In this document: piece after piece, positions 1 to 9,030 of the stretch
Layout of the letters: each line of letters starts with the position of its first letter
How positions within the stretch are numbered: the stretch's first letter is position 1
Assembly: GCA_963788085.1 (NCBI GenBank)
Contig: CAWBFS010000033.1
Coordinates: 1-64,000, forward strand
DNA length: 64,000 nt
Reading direction: 5' to 3'
Origin: AP-15 sp963788085
GTDB taxonomy: Bacteria; Pseudomonadota; Alphaproteobacteria; ATCC43930; CGMCC-115725
The notes under the pieces: model-generated
The model's database searches: none
What the model saw: the letters and a program-made list of their open reading frames with translations, nothing else
Told to the model about the DNA's origin: nothing
Made by a program: the position numbers and the translations under genes

Positions 1-1
1 T

Positions 2-244
2 TCTAGCCAGCAGCATTCCGAGGCGGCCGAAGAATTGTATCGCAAAGCCCTGAGCATCGCCCGGGAGCAGGAGGCCAAGCTCTGGGAATTGCGCGCCGTC
101 GCGAGCCTCGCCCGGCTGCGCCGCGACCAGGGCCGCCGCGCCGAAGCCCGCGACCTCCTCGCGCCGGTCTACGGCTGGTTCACCGAAGGCTTCGAGACAC
201 CCGATCTCAAAGAGGCAAAGGCGCTGCTCGACGAACTCGGATGA
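2..244 (+). CDS. C-terminal end of a TPR-containing protein (5' end outside window)
   Basis: The frame is open from the first bases and stops with TGA after DELG. The 80 visible residues form helical TPR-like pairs (ALSIAREQEAKLWELRAVAS, then ARLRRDQGRRAEARDLLAPV). The closing block YGWFTEGFETPDLKEAKALL is the usual end of large alphaproteobacterial proteins that join an adenylate/guanylate cyclase or HTH module to an AAA ATPase and TPR repeats. Only the tail is visible, so the upstream domains are inferred and the full function cannot be assigned. Confidence 0.7.
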   Translation, partial: SSQQHSEAAEELYRKALSIAREQEAKLWELRAVASLARLRRDQGRRAEARDLLAPVYGWFTEGFETPDLKEAKALLDELG

Positions 245-306
245 ATGTCGCGCACGGCCGAGGGCTGGCGGAGTGGCGTAATCAAACACATTCCGTAGCG
301 ACACCT

Positions 307-1281
307 TTAGATGAATGCCGGGATTGGTGCCTTCGCGTAATGCCGGGCGAGGGCGGCGCAGGCCATCAGCTGGATCTGATGGAAGATCATCAGCGGCAGC
401 ACGATGAGGCCCAGGGGCTGGCCGGCGAACAGCACACTCGCCATCGGGATGCCGGCGACGAGGCTCTTTTTCGAGCCGCAGAACATGATCGCGATCTCGT
501 CCTCGCGCGAAAAGCCCAAGCCGCGCGCTGCGACGACGGTGATCGCCAGCATCAGCGCGAGCAGCGCCGCCGACACGGCAAACAGGACCGCCAACGGTCC
601 GAGGGCAAGCTGGTGCCAAATCCCGCTCAGCGTGGCGCCGCTGAACACGGTGTAAACCACCAGCAACACCGAGCCGCGATCGACCCAGCCCAGCGCCTTG
701 CGCCGTTGCATCACCCAATGCCCGATCCATGGCTGCAGCAGATGCCCGGCGATGAACGGAAGTAGCATCTCGGTGCCGATCGACCGCAGCGCGCCCAGCG
801 AAAATCCGCCGGACGTCTTCAACGCAAAGCTCGCCAGCAGCGGCGTCATAAACATGCCGATGATGCTGGACGCCGAGGCGCTGCACAGCGCCGCCGCGAC
901 ATTGCCTCCGGCGATCGAAGTGAAGGCTACCGAGGCCTGTACGGTCGAAGGCAACGTGCAAAGGAACAGCAGGCCGAGATAGAGCGGCGGCGTGAGCAAA
1001 GTGCCCGACAACGGATGCAAGATGAGCCCGATGATCGGAAACACCACAAACGTCGCAGTGAAGACGAGGAGGTGCAGCCGCCAATGCAACGCGCCGGCGA
1101 GGATCGCGCCGCGCGATAGGCGGGCGCCCTGCAGAAAAAACAGCAGCGCGATCGCCGCCGCGGTGAGCCATTCGAAAGCCGCGGCGCTCGTGCCTTGGCA
1201 AGGCAGAAGCAGCGAGAGCGCGACAGTCGTCAGCATCGCGATCGTGAACTCATCCGGACGGAAGCGAGAAAGCGTGCTCAT
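307..1281 (-). CDS. Bile acid:sodium symporter-like (SBF-like/YfeH) transporter
   Basis: This 324-residue protein is almost entirely hydrophobic, with about ten predicted membrane segments, beginning after a short cytoplasmic start (MSTLSRFRPDEFTIAML). The pattern with FFLQGARLSRGAI near residues 49-61 and FCGSKKSLVAGIPMA near 267-281 is typical of the SBF-like branch of the BASS superfamily (YfeH type). The substrate cannot be read from sequence; related proteins move organic anions with sodium. It is transcribed divergently from the LysR gene that follows, with a palindrome in the roughly 100-base spacer, so control by that LysR protein is likely. Confidence 0.85.
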   Translation of the reverse strand: MSTLSRFRPDEFTIAMLTTVALSLLLPCQGTSAAAFEWLTAAAIALLFFLQGARLSRGAILAGALHWRLHLLVFTATFVVFPIIGLILHPLSGTLLTPPLYLGLLFLCTLPSTVQASVAFTSIAGGNVAAALCSASASSIIGMFMTPLLASFALKTSGGFSLGALRSIGTEMLLPFIAGHLLQPWIGHWVMQRRKALGWVDRGSVLLVVYTVFSGATLSGIWHQLALGPLAVLFAVSAALLALMLAITVVAARGLGFSREDEIAIMFCGSKKSLVAGIPMASVLFAGQPLGLIVLPLMIFHQIQLMACAALARHYAKAPIPAFI

Positions 1282-1368
1282 CGATCGGCTCCGTGGCGCG
1301 ACACTTGCCGGCTCTCAAAATGTCGGCGGCCCGGCCTATTGTGAAGACCGATCGCCGCGGTTAATATA

Positions 1369-1383
1369 ATCACGAAACGTGAT
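1369..1383. promoter_or_regulatory. Candidate LysR operator overlapping the LysR start
   Basis: ATCACG-AAA-CGTGAT is a perfect 6-base inverted repeat with a 3-base centre. It fits the T-N11-A type of LysR binding site and covers the LysR start codon region (GTG 1379, ATG 1382). The AT-rich stretch TTAATATAAT lies directly before it. The position suggests LysR autoregulation and control of the divergent transporter. This is inference from symmetry and location. Confidence 0.5.
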
Positions 1384-2244
1384 GACCGCGGCCGTGTTCG
1401 ACCCCACTCTGCTGACCAGCTTTGTGACCGTGGCGAAGGCCGGAAGCTTTACCGAGGCCGGGCGCCGGCTCGGTCTGCGGCAATCGACGGTCAGCCAGCA
1501 TGTTCGCCGGCTGGAACAAGCGGCGGCGCGGCGGCTATTCGTGCGCGACACGCATTCGGTCGCTTTGACGGCGGACGGCGAGGCGATGCTGGGGCTCGCC
1601 CAAGGCATTCTCGACGCGAACGAACGCGCCCGGCGTTACTTCGCCGGCTCGGAAGTTGCGCGGGCGTGTTCGCTTTGGCGCCTCGGAGGATTTTGTGCAG
1701 AGCCGGCTGCCCGAGGTGCTGCGCGAATTCACCCGGGTTCATCTTGCCGTCGATCTCGAATTGACCGTGGCGCTGAGCGGCGCGCTGCTTCAGGCGCTCG
1801 ATGCCGGTGAACTCGACCTCGTGCTCGCCAAGCGCCGCCCCGGCGAGGATCGCGGCCGTCTGGTGCGGCGCGAAAAGCTCGTCTGGGTCGGCAGCAATCC
1901 GGGACTCGTCGAACCCGAGCGGCCGCTCCCGTTGATCCTCTATCCACCGCCGAGCATCAGCCGGGCCATCGCTCTGGAGGCGCTCGAACGCGCCGGGCGA
2001 AGCTGGCGCATCGTCTGCACGAGCAGCAGCTTCAGCGGCCTCAACGCGGCGGCTTTGGCCGGGCTCGGCATCACCGTCCAAGCCGACGGCTTTCGCGCCG
2101 GCGGGCCTCGTCCCGCTGCCGCCTTCGCCCGCCCTCCCCGAGCTCGGCCACATCGAATTCGTCCTTGCCGGTCCGGGGCGGGTGTTGCGGGGCCCGGCAG
2201 AGGCGCTCGCAACGGCTATTCTCGACAATGCCTACCGTCTGTAG
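1379..2244 (+). CDS. LysR-family transcriptional regulator, frame broken twice
   Basis: The N-terminal winged helix (FDPTLLTSFVTVAKAGSFTE, RRLGLRQSTVSQHVRRLEQA) starts the protein. The reading frame then shifts by one extra base near 1655 and again near 2087. Joining the three frames gives a continuous effector domain (RFGASEDFVQSRLPEVLREF, later GPAEALATAILDNAYRL) of about 287 residues, the normal LysR length. Both breaks are explained by single inserted bases, so a sequencing error is more likely than gene death. It probably controls the divergent SBF-like transporter. GTG 1379 and ATG 1382 are both possible starts. Confidence 0.8.
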
Positions 2245-2280
2245 ACTGCCGCAGCGCTGAGCCCCGTGAGGAGAGACCGA

Positions 2281-3072
2281 ATGGCCGAGGAATTTGCCGG
2301 GAAAGTCGCCGTCGTCACCGGCGGCGGGAATGGCATCGGCGCTGCCGCTTGCCGCGCTTTCGCCGCCCATGGCGCGCGTGTCGCGGTCCTCGACCGCGAT
2401 GCCGCGGCGGCCGAGCGCGTCGCCGGCGAGATCGCCGGCTGCGGCGGCAACGCCACGGCGCATGCCATCGATGTCGCCGATCGAGCCGCGTTCAGCGCCG
2501 CGGCTACCGAGATCGCCGAGGCGGCTGGCGGGATCGACATCCTCGTCAACGGAGCCGGCACGACGGTGCGGCGGATGATCCCCGATATGAGCCCGGAGGA
2601 TTGGGACCGGGTCATTGCGGTCAATCTAACGGGCGCCTTCAACGGCATCCAGGCGGTATTGCCCTATATGCGGAGGCGCGGCGGCGGCGTCATCGTCAAT
2701 GTCGCCTCGATCGCCGGGCAGCGCATCTCCTTTGGCGGCACTGCCAATTACTCCGCATCGAAGGCCGGCCTTCTCGGGTTGACGCGCCACGCGGCCTACG
2801 AACTCGCGCCCGACGGCATCCGCGTCAACGCTGTCTGCCCCGGTCCGACGGCCACCGCATTCGGCGGGGCAGTTCCGTCGGAGGAAACCAAAGCCATGCG
2901 GGCCCAGAAAATTCCGCTGGGCCGCATGTGCGAACCAGAGGATATCGCCGACCCGATCCTGTTCCTCGCCGGCCCCGCGGCGCGCATGATCACCGGCGTC
3001 GCATTGACCGTGGATGGCGGGGTGCTGGTCAAGAACGACACGCCGTATGAGGAATATTTCCGCCGCAGGTAG
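2281..3072 (+). CDS. Short-chain dehydrogenase/reductase (SDR)
   Basis: This classical SDR has 263 residues. The cofactor loop is TGGGNGIGAAACRAF near residues 13-27. NGAG follows at about residue 88, the catalytic Ser is in IVNVASIAG near 140, and the YSASK pair is near 156-160. The acidic residue after the second strand (VLDRD) suggests NAD preference. ATG 2281 was chosen because GAGGAGAG sits just upstream. The substrate is unknown; the family oxidises alcohols of many kinds. It is followed without a gap by the glycosyltransferase gene, so the two are probably cotranscribed. Confidence 0.88.
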   Translation: MAEEFAGKVAVVTGGGNGIGAAACRAFAAHGARVAVLDRDAAAAERVAGEIAGCGGNATAHAIDVADRAAFSAAATEIAEAAGGIDILVNGAGTTVRRMIPDMSPEDWDRVIAVNLTGAFNGIQAVLPYMRRRGGGVIVNVASIAGQRISFGGTANYSASKAGLLGLTRHAAYELAPDGIRVNAVCPGPTATAFGGAVPSEETKAMRAQKIPLGRMCEPEDIADPILFLAGPAARMITGVALTVDGGVLVKNDTPYEEYFRRR

Positions 3073-4615
3073 ATGTCGCTGCGCGCTCACGGCCGCGCAA
3101 TGCGCGCAGCGGTTGCCTGGCTGAAGACACCCGCTGGAGGCGTGACGGTCCTCGTCTTCGCGACATTCCTCGCCCGATTGGTGTTTGCCTCGGCTCTCGG
3201 TCTCGGCATCGACGAGAGCTACATGGTCGCAGCCGGCCGCAAGCTGCAGCTCAGCTATTTCGACCATCCGCCGATTGCATGGTGGATGGCCTGGGCGGCC
3301 GCGCATTTGACCGGCAGCGAGAGCCCACTCGTCGTGCGGCTGCCGTTTATTGCGCTGTTCGCGGTCACGACATTTCTGATGTATCGCCTGACGTCGGCCT
3401 TGTTCAGCCCGCAGGCGGGTTTCTGGGCCGCGGTAGTGCTGAATATGGCGCCGCTGTTCGGGATCAGCAGCGGCACCTGGGTGTTGCCCGATGGCCCGCT
3501 GCTCGCCGGCCTGCTCGGGGCTGCCGTGTGCCTGGTTGCCGCGTCGCGCTCGGACGGTCGGGCAGCCTGGGGCTGGTGGCTGGAGACCGGCATGTGCGCC
3601 GGTCTGGCTCTCTGTTCCAAATATTCCGCGGTGCTGACCATCATCGGCGCCGCCGGCTTTTTGCTGACCGAGCCGCACAGCCGTCGCTGGCTGGCGAGAC
3701 CGCAGCCCTACGCCGCCGGGTCGGTCGCGTTCGTGATCTTTCTCCCCGTATTGATCTGGAATGCCGAAAACCACTGGGTCTCTTTCCTGTTTCAGGCAGG
3801 CCGGGCAGAGGGCGCGTTCAACCCGATCGGGCCGATAGCCAATCTGGCCGGCGCGGCAGCGTTCCTGCTCCCTTGGATATGGGCACCTTTGGTGGTGTGC
3901 GGCTTTTTAGCGCTGCGGCGCGGCCCTTCTGACAGGGAACGGTGGCTATTTGTTTGCCTCGCCGCCCCGCCGCTTATCGTGTTCGCCGCAGCCTCGCTGC
4001 GGGGCAATGTGCTGTTCCATTGGTCGGCGCCGGGCTACTTGATGCTGCTGCCGCTGCTCGGGGACGCCGTCGCGCGACACTGGCGCACCAGCCGAGCGGT
4101 GCGCGTCTGGCTTGCCGGCACCGCCGGGTTTGTCGTGCTCGGCTCGACCTTCTTTGCAAGCGAGGTCAGATTCAATTGGCTGCCCGCGGTGATCGGAGAT
4201 TTTCGGCTTGGCCAGGATCCGAGCCTCGATATGGTCGACTGGAGTTCGCTCAGAGATGACCTCGCCGCGCGAGGACTCCTCGATCGCCCGAAACTCTCCG
4301 TCGCGGCGCTGCGATGGTCCGATGCCGGAAAGATCGACTACGCTTTAGGGGGCCGGACGCCGGTGATCTGCCTCGGCCCCGATTTCCCGCCAATACGCTC
4401 TGCTGGCCCGTCGCGATGATTACGCCGGAGCCGATGTTCTGATCGTGACGCGTGTGCCTTTTGAAAAAGTCCTCGGGCAATACTGGTTCTTGTTCAACTC
4501 GATCGAGCCGATCGCGCCGGCAACGGTGCTTCACGCCGGCCATCCGGCACTGCGGCTGAACCTTTTCCTCGGACATCGGCTGCACAAGGCGGCAGAGGAG
4601 TGTTGCGCTTCCTAG
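3073..4615 (+). CDS. GT39/ArnT-type membrane glycosyltransferase, one frame shift
   Basis: This polytopic GT39/PMT-like protein has the lumenal acidic motif GIDESYMVAAGRKLQLSYFD after the first membrane segment, followed by about a dozen hydrophobic helices. Such enzymes move a sugar from a polyprenyl-phosphate carrier to lipid, protein or glycan outside the inner membrane. As read, the frame stops at 4419. Removing one T from GATTTCCCG near 4384 restores a continuation (RQYALLARRDDYAGADVLIV, later FLGHRLHKA) to a TAG at 4613-4615, giving about 513 residues. That TAG lies inside the CTAG target duplication of the adjacent insertion sequence. The acceptor is unknown. Confidence 0.8.
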
Positions 4616-5937
4616 CAGGCTGCGGAAAAAACCACGTTGCGGAGCGATTTGTCGGGTTGTAGTGCGATATTCCCGTTCAAGTTGCAGAGAATTTGTCACT
4701 GGAGCAGGTTACTGCGCGGATTTTGATGATGTTTGCGGTCGCTGGGCAGAGTCTTGGGCAAACTCCGGGCGTCACGACGCCACCGCCCCCACCAGCTTGG
4801 GCAGCCGGATCAGGTTATAGGCGGTCGCCGTGAGAGTGAACATCCAGCCGACGCGGGCCAGACCGCGGTGACGGGTCTTGCGGAAGCCGGCTGTTGCCTT
4901 TGTCCAGCCAAACACTTCCTCGATGCGCTTGCGCACCCACCCGCTGACGGCATAGCCGGGGTGGCGGGTCGTCCGTGCATCGATTGCGGAGCGGCGATTG
5001 GTGGTGTTCTGCGCCACGTGCGGCGTCACGTTGAGCTCCCGCAGATCGGCGACAAACTCGGCCACGTCGTAGGCCTTGTCGGCCCCGAGCGTGATCCGGT
5101 GATTGCCCGGGCGCTCCGCCACCATCTCCAGCGCCGCCTCGCGCTCCGCCGTCCCGGTGGCCAAGCTCAGCCGCGTGTCGACCACCAGAGCATGCCGGTT
5201 CTCCATCAGAACATGCCCCAGATAGGCCAGCTTAGCCGGCTGGCCAGGTCCTTTGCGGTACAGTCGCGCATCGGGGTCGGTGGTCGAGGCGTGCGTCTCG
5301 TTGCTGCGCTTCTCGCCGTGAAAGTCGCGCTCGCCATTACGACCCGGCGCCGGCGGCTCGCCGCTGCCATCCTTGGGACGAAAGCTCTTCAGGCTGGCCC
5401 ACGCCTCGATCAGCGTGCCGTCGACCGAGAAATGATCGTTCGACAACAGCGCCTTTACGGCTTCCTGATTGAGAACGGCGGCCATGAATTTGTTGGCGAT
5501 GTCACCCTCGATCAGGCGCTCGCGGTTTTTGGTGAAGACCGTCTCATCCCAAATCTCGTCATCCAGCGACAGCCCGACAAACCAGCGGAACAGCAGATTG
5601 TATTCGAGCTGCTCCATCAGCTGCCGCTCCGAACGCACCGAATAGAAGGCCTGCAACAGCAGGGCGCGGAGCAATCGCTCGGGCGGGATCGACGGCCGCC
5701 CAAATTTGGCGTACAGCCCTTCGAATTCCGGCGACCGCGCCGCCAGCGCCGCGTCCACAATCCGCAGGATCGCGCGCAACGGATGATCCTTTGGAACCCG
5801 CGCCTCGCAATTTACATAGCTGAACAGCACGTCGCTCCGTGCATCCCAACCGCGCATCGGACGTCCCCCACATCTCGTCACGCAATAGGGATTATACCCG
5901 TGATCTGGGGCCAATAAACCGACTTTTCCGCAACCTG
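4616..5937. mobile_element. IS5-family insertion sequence with CTAG target duplication
   Basis: The element is 1322 bases long. Its ends are near-perfect inverted repeats: CAGGCTGCGGAAAA at the left and CAGGTTGCGGAAAA at the right, read inward, with one mismatch. Both sides carry CTAG (4612-4615 and 5938-5941), the palindromic target duplication known for part of the IS5 family. It holds one transposase gene, on the minus strand, with no visible frame break. It looks complete and recent. Confidence 0.93.
4772..5857 (-). CDS. IS5-family DDE transposase
   Basis: This intact transposase has 361 residues from MRGWDARSDVLFSYVNCEAR. The N-terminal helical module with FGRPSIPPERLLRALLLQAF is the DUF772 type common to IS5 and IS1182 relatives. 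DDE candidates are Asp in FSVDGTLIEAWAS, Asp in LGADKAYDVAEF and Glu in RKRIEEVFGWTKA. The frame is open upstream to 5914, but starting at 5857 places a G-rich ribosome site (GGGGGACG) before ATG and matches the usual family start. The protein is expected to cut and paste the surrounding element. Confidence 0.93.
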   Translation of the reverse strand: MRGWDARSDVLFSYVNCEARVPKDHPLRAILRIVDAALAARSPEFEGLYAKFGRPSIPPERLLRALLLQAFYSVRSERQLMEQLEYNLLFRWFVGLSLDDEIWDETVFTKNRERLIEGDIANKFMAAVLNQEAVKALLSNDHFSVDGTLIEAWASLKSFRPKDGSGEPPAPGRNGERDFHGEKRSNETHASTTDPDARLYRKGPGQPAKLAYLGHVLMENRHALVVDTRLSLATGTAEREAALEMVAERPGNHRITLGADKAYDVAEFVADLRELNVTPHVAQNTTNRRSAIDARTTRHPGYAVSGWVRKRIEEVFGWTKATAGFRKTRHRGLARVGWMFTLTATAYNLIRLPKLVGAVAS

Positions 5938-7449
5938 CTAGGTGCGGCCGGGCGGATATCCGTTAAAGTCCCGGGCGATATAGAGGGTGTAAGTGCGCAC
6001 CGCTCCCGGCCCCAGTTGAATGACGAGCGGACGCAGTCGTTCGATCGCCGCAAAGCTCGGCTGCATCTCGTTGATCAATTCGTGCTCGGAGACGAGCAGA
6101 AAGCTATCGCCGAGCCGTTTCCCGAGACCGTTCGTCAGGTCCCACTGGTCCTGAATGCGGCTGGTCACCTTCCATTTGACGGCATCGAGCGGGTGCGGCC
6201 GGATGTAATAGATCAATGCCGCGAGCAGCTCGCGATCGTCGGTGAACAAGGTCAATCCGGGATGCGCGGCAAGTTCCTTGCCGACTTCGGCGCCGAGCTC
6301 GCGCCAGCCCCGCACTCGGCGCAGCGGATCGTACTGGGCCGACACATCGAGCCCGAAGGCGGCGAGCGCCTCGCGGCCGGTGAAGAGCAGGCCGACGGCC
6401 GCGAGATGCAGCGCAATCGACAGACCGAGGAGCTTGCGCCAGCCCCGCTGCAATGCCCAGGCGACAACCAGCACCGTCGCAGCGACATAAATCGGCGCCG
6501 CCCAGTTGGCGTGGGCGCGCGACAACAGGCTGACGCCGAGCATCATCGCCAAGGTCGGCAAGGTGAAGGCCGCAAGCAGGCGAGCGCGCGGCTCGGCGAA
6601 GCCGCGCCACGTTGCGACCAGCAATATCAAGCCGGCGAACAACAGTGGCCCGAACACGCCGAATTGCGCGGCGAGAAATTCGATTAATGCGCCCGGGTGG
6701 AACAGCGGACCGCTCAGATCGGCATTGTCTCTCGTGTGAAGGTAGCTGACAAACCCATTGCTCCAATTCCACCAGAAATTCGGCGAATAGATCAGGAGTG
6801 CGATGCCTGCGGCGGACAGTAGGGGGCGCAAGAGGCGGCGCTCGGTGGGGAAAACCAGGACAAAGCCGAGCGCCGACAGAAGCCAATAGGCCATCGCGTA
6901 TTTCGCGAGCAGCCCCAGCCCAGCCGCCAGCCCGACCGCCAGCCACCATCCCCATCCGCCCTCGTCGCGCGCACGGACAAACGCGTAGAGCGCGGCAGCC
7001 CAGAACAATAGCAGTGGAGCGTCGGTCGAGATGATGAAAGCGGAGACCGACACACCGGGCAGGCTCGCATAGGTGAGCGCCGACCAGAACCCGACACGCT
7101 CGTCATAGAGCCGCGCGCCGATGCCATAGACAAAAACTGCGGCGCCGGCATGGAGAAGGGGGGCCGACAGCCGAACCGCAAACTCGCTGTCGCCGAACAG
7201 CCCGGTCGTCCCAGCGATCAGCCAGGCAACCAGCGGCGGCTTCGAGTAGTAACCCAGAGCGAGCTTTTGCGACCAGACCCAATACTGGGCTTCGTCCGGA
7301 AAGAGGTCGGCGGGCTGCAGCGCCAGCCAAAGCAGCCGTATCGCGGTGATCGCCGCAACCCCGGCGAGCGTCCAAGCGGCATAAGGGCGGATAGGTTCGA
7401 TGTCATGCTCGACCCGCTGGCGCAGCGCCACCGGTTGTGCCGACCGCAC
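5938..7449 (-). CDS. GT39/ArnT-type membrane glycosyltransferase
   Basis: This intact 503-residue protein has a first membrane helix, then the acidic loop DLFPDEAQYWVWSQKLALGY with the DE pair expected of GT39/ArnT-like enzymes, then YSKPPLVAWLI and about ten further helices. It is a distant paralogue of the rightward gene on the other side of the insertion sequence. Its stop codon (TAG, read leftward from 5940) lies in the right CTAG copy. It begins only 7 bases after the nicotinamidase stop, so it is probably the last gene of the leftward run that starts near 12401. The sugar donor and acceptor are unknown. Confidence 0.88.
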   Translation of the reverse strand: MRSAQPVALRQRVEHDIEPIRPYAAWTLAGVAAITAIRLLWLALQPADLFPDEAQYWVWSQKLALGYYSKPPLVAWLIAGTTGLFGDSEFAVRLSAPLLHAGAAVFVYGIGARLYDERVGFWSALTYASLPGVSVSAFIISTDAPLLLFWAAALYAFVRARDEGGWGWWLAVGLAAGLGLLAKYAMAYWLLSALGFVLVFPTERRLLRPLLSAAGIALLIYSPNFWWNWSNGFVSYLHTRDNADLSGPLFHPGALIEFLAAQFGVFGPLLFAGLILLVATWRGFAEPRARLLAAFTLPTLAMMLGVSLLSRAHANWAAPIYVAATVLVVAWALQRGWRKLLGLSIALHLAAVGLLFTGREALAAFGLDVSAQYDPLRRVRGWRELGAEVGKELAAHPGLTLFTDDRELLAALIYYIRPHPLDAVKWKVTSRIQDQWDLTNGLGKRLGDSFLLVSEHELINEMQPSFAAIERLRPLVIQLGPGAVRTYTLYIARDFNGYPPGRT

Positions 7450-7456
7450 GCCGGGC

Positions 7457-8071
7457 TCAGTGGCCGAGGACAGTAACCCCGGCCTCGTTCATCGAACGCA
7501 TTGCCCGGTCGAGCGAGCCATCGATGTCGATGCCGCGGCTCGCATCGGCCACGACCTTGACCTCGAACCCGGCCTGACGGCCGTCGACCGCCGAATAGAA
7601 CACGCAAAAATCGGTGGCGAGCCCGCATAGCGTAATGCGTTCAAATCTGCGTTCCTTCAGGTAGCCCACCAGACCGGTCGGCGTGCGATGGTCGTTCTCA
7701 AAAAACGCCGAATAGGAATCGATTGCCGCTCTGAAGCCCTTCCTCAGCACGAGTTCGGCATGCGGGACATCGAGCGCGGGATGAAACTCTGCTCCCCGCG
7801 TTCCCTGCACGCAGTGGTCCGGCCACAGGATCTGCTCGCCATAAGAGACCTCGATCTTGTCGAAGGGCTGTCTGCCGGGATGCGAGCCGGCAAAAGACGC
7901 ATGGCCGCGCGGGTGCCAGTCCTGGGTCAGGACGACATGGGCGAATTCGGCGGCCAGCCGGTTGACGGCGGGAACGATCTGATCGCCCTGCGGTACGGCC
8001 AGCGCGCCGCCGGGACAGAAATCGTTCTGAACATCGACGATGATGAGGATATCGCGGTGGTTGCGGGTCAT
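7457..8071 (-). CDS. pncA: Nicotinamidase
   Basis: This isochorismatase-fold amidase has 204 residues. It hydrolyses nicotinamide to nicotinate for NAD salvage. The catalytic triad is visible as Asp in IIVDVQNDFCPGG, Lys in LVLRKGFRA and Cys in CGLATDFCVFYSA. The metal site is the D-x-H-x3-H of LTQDWHPRGHASF. Length and motifs match PncA. The ATG at 8071 overlaps the TGA of the upstream luciferase-like gene (ATGA), which indicates translational coupling in a leftward operon. Confidence 0.93.
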   Translation of the reverse strand: MTRNHRDILIIVDVQNDFCPGGALAVPQGDQIVPAVNRLAAEFAHVVLTQDWHPRGHASFAGSHPGRQPFDKIEVSYGEQILWPDHCVQGTRGAEFHPALDVPHAELVLRKGFRAAIDSYSAFFENDHRTPTGLVGYLKERRFERITLCGLATDFCVFYSAVDGRQAGFEVKVVADASRGIDIDGSLDRAMRSMNEAGVTVLGH

Positions 8072-9019
8072 TGTTTGCCTCGAAGCCGCGGAATTATCTC
8101 CCGGGCGATGATCTCGACCTGATCCATTTGGTACCGGTACGGAATGAAGATCAGCTTTTGGACACCGACCGCGAGCTGGGCCTGCAGTTGGGCCACGCAT
8201 TCGTCCACCGTGCCGAAGATCGCCGCATCCTTCGTCGAATTGCTCCAGGCGGCGTAGTCCCATTCCTGGCCGAGCCATTCCATCATCGGCGCCTCGATCG
8301 CCGTGCGTGACGGCCCGACGTAGATCGGCAATTGATTGGCATTGAGCAAGCTCGCCGGGTCCTTCCCCGCCTCTTCGGCGTAGCCGCGGACCTTGGCCCA
8401 GGATTTGGCAAAACTTTCGGGCGTGTAGAAATAAGTGAGCCAGCCGCCGGTAAGCGCCGCGCGCTTGAGGACGCGGTCGACATAGCCGCCGATCAGCATC
8501 ACGGGCAGGCGCGATGGCTTGGGGGACATATTGGAGCCGCGCAGCCGGTGCGGCGGGTATTCGCCGTCGACCTGCTCCTCGGTCCACAACCGGCGCAGGA
8601 TCTCGAGGTTGCGGTCCATGATCCGGCCGCGCTCGTTGAACGGCACGCCGACCGCGTCGAACTCGCGCTTGTACCAGCCCGAGGCCATGCCCAGCAGCAG
8701 GCGTCCCCCGGCAATCAGATCGAGGCTCGACAGCTCCTTTGCAAGCACAACCGGGTTGCGCAGCGGCAATACCAGCACCCCCGTGCCGAGCTTGATCTTC
8801 TTGGTACGAGCCGCGACCGCGCTGAGCAGGGTCAGCGAGTTCGATAACCGGAAAGGGAGGATCGACCCCGAGGAAAATGTGGTCCCACACCCAGAGCGAG
8901 TCGAACCCCAGCTCTTCGGCCTTAACGGCATAGGCGATCAGCGCCTGCGGATCCGGCATCTCCGGATAAGTCGTAAAGTTGCGCATCGCGAGGCCGAAAG
9001 TATTGGAGAAAATCGTCAC
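8068..9019 (-). CDS. Luciferase-like (LLM class) flavin/F420-dependent oxidoreductase, one frame shift
   Basis: The start is GTG at 9019, preceded by GAGGAG. The N-terminal strand GFDSLWVWDHIFLGVDPPFP is typical of bacterial luciferase-like TIM barrels. One extra base near 8840 shifts the frame; after it the text resumes as SLTLLSAVAARTKKIKLGTG and continues to LRGKQ, for about 316 residues. The family uses FMN or F420 to oxidise or reduce small organic substrates. Neighbouring CoA-transferase genes suggest a role in a degradation pathway. The substrate cannot be named from sequence. Confidence 0.85.
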
Positions 9020-9030
9020 CGCGAGGCTCC

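Noticed and set aside
1656..3050. A 464-codon frame joining the LysR effector domain to a long Arg-rich tail.
   Set aside because: The tail is the out-of-frame shadow of the SDR gene, reached because of the extra base near 2087.
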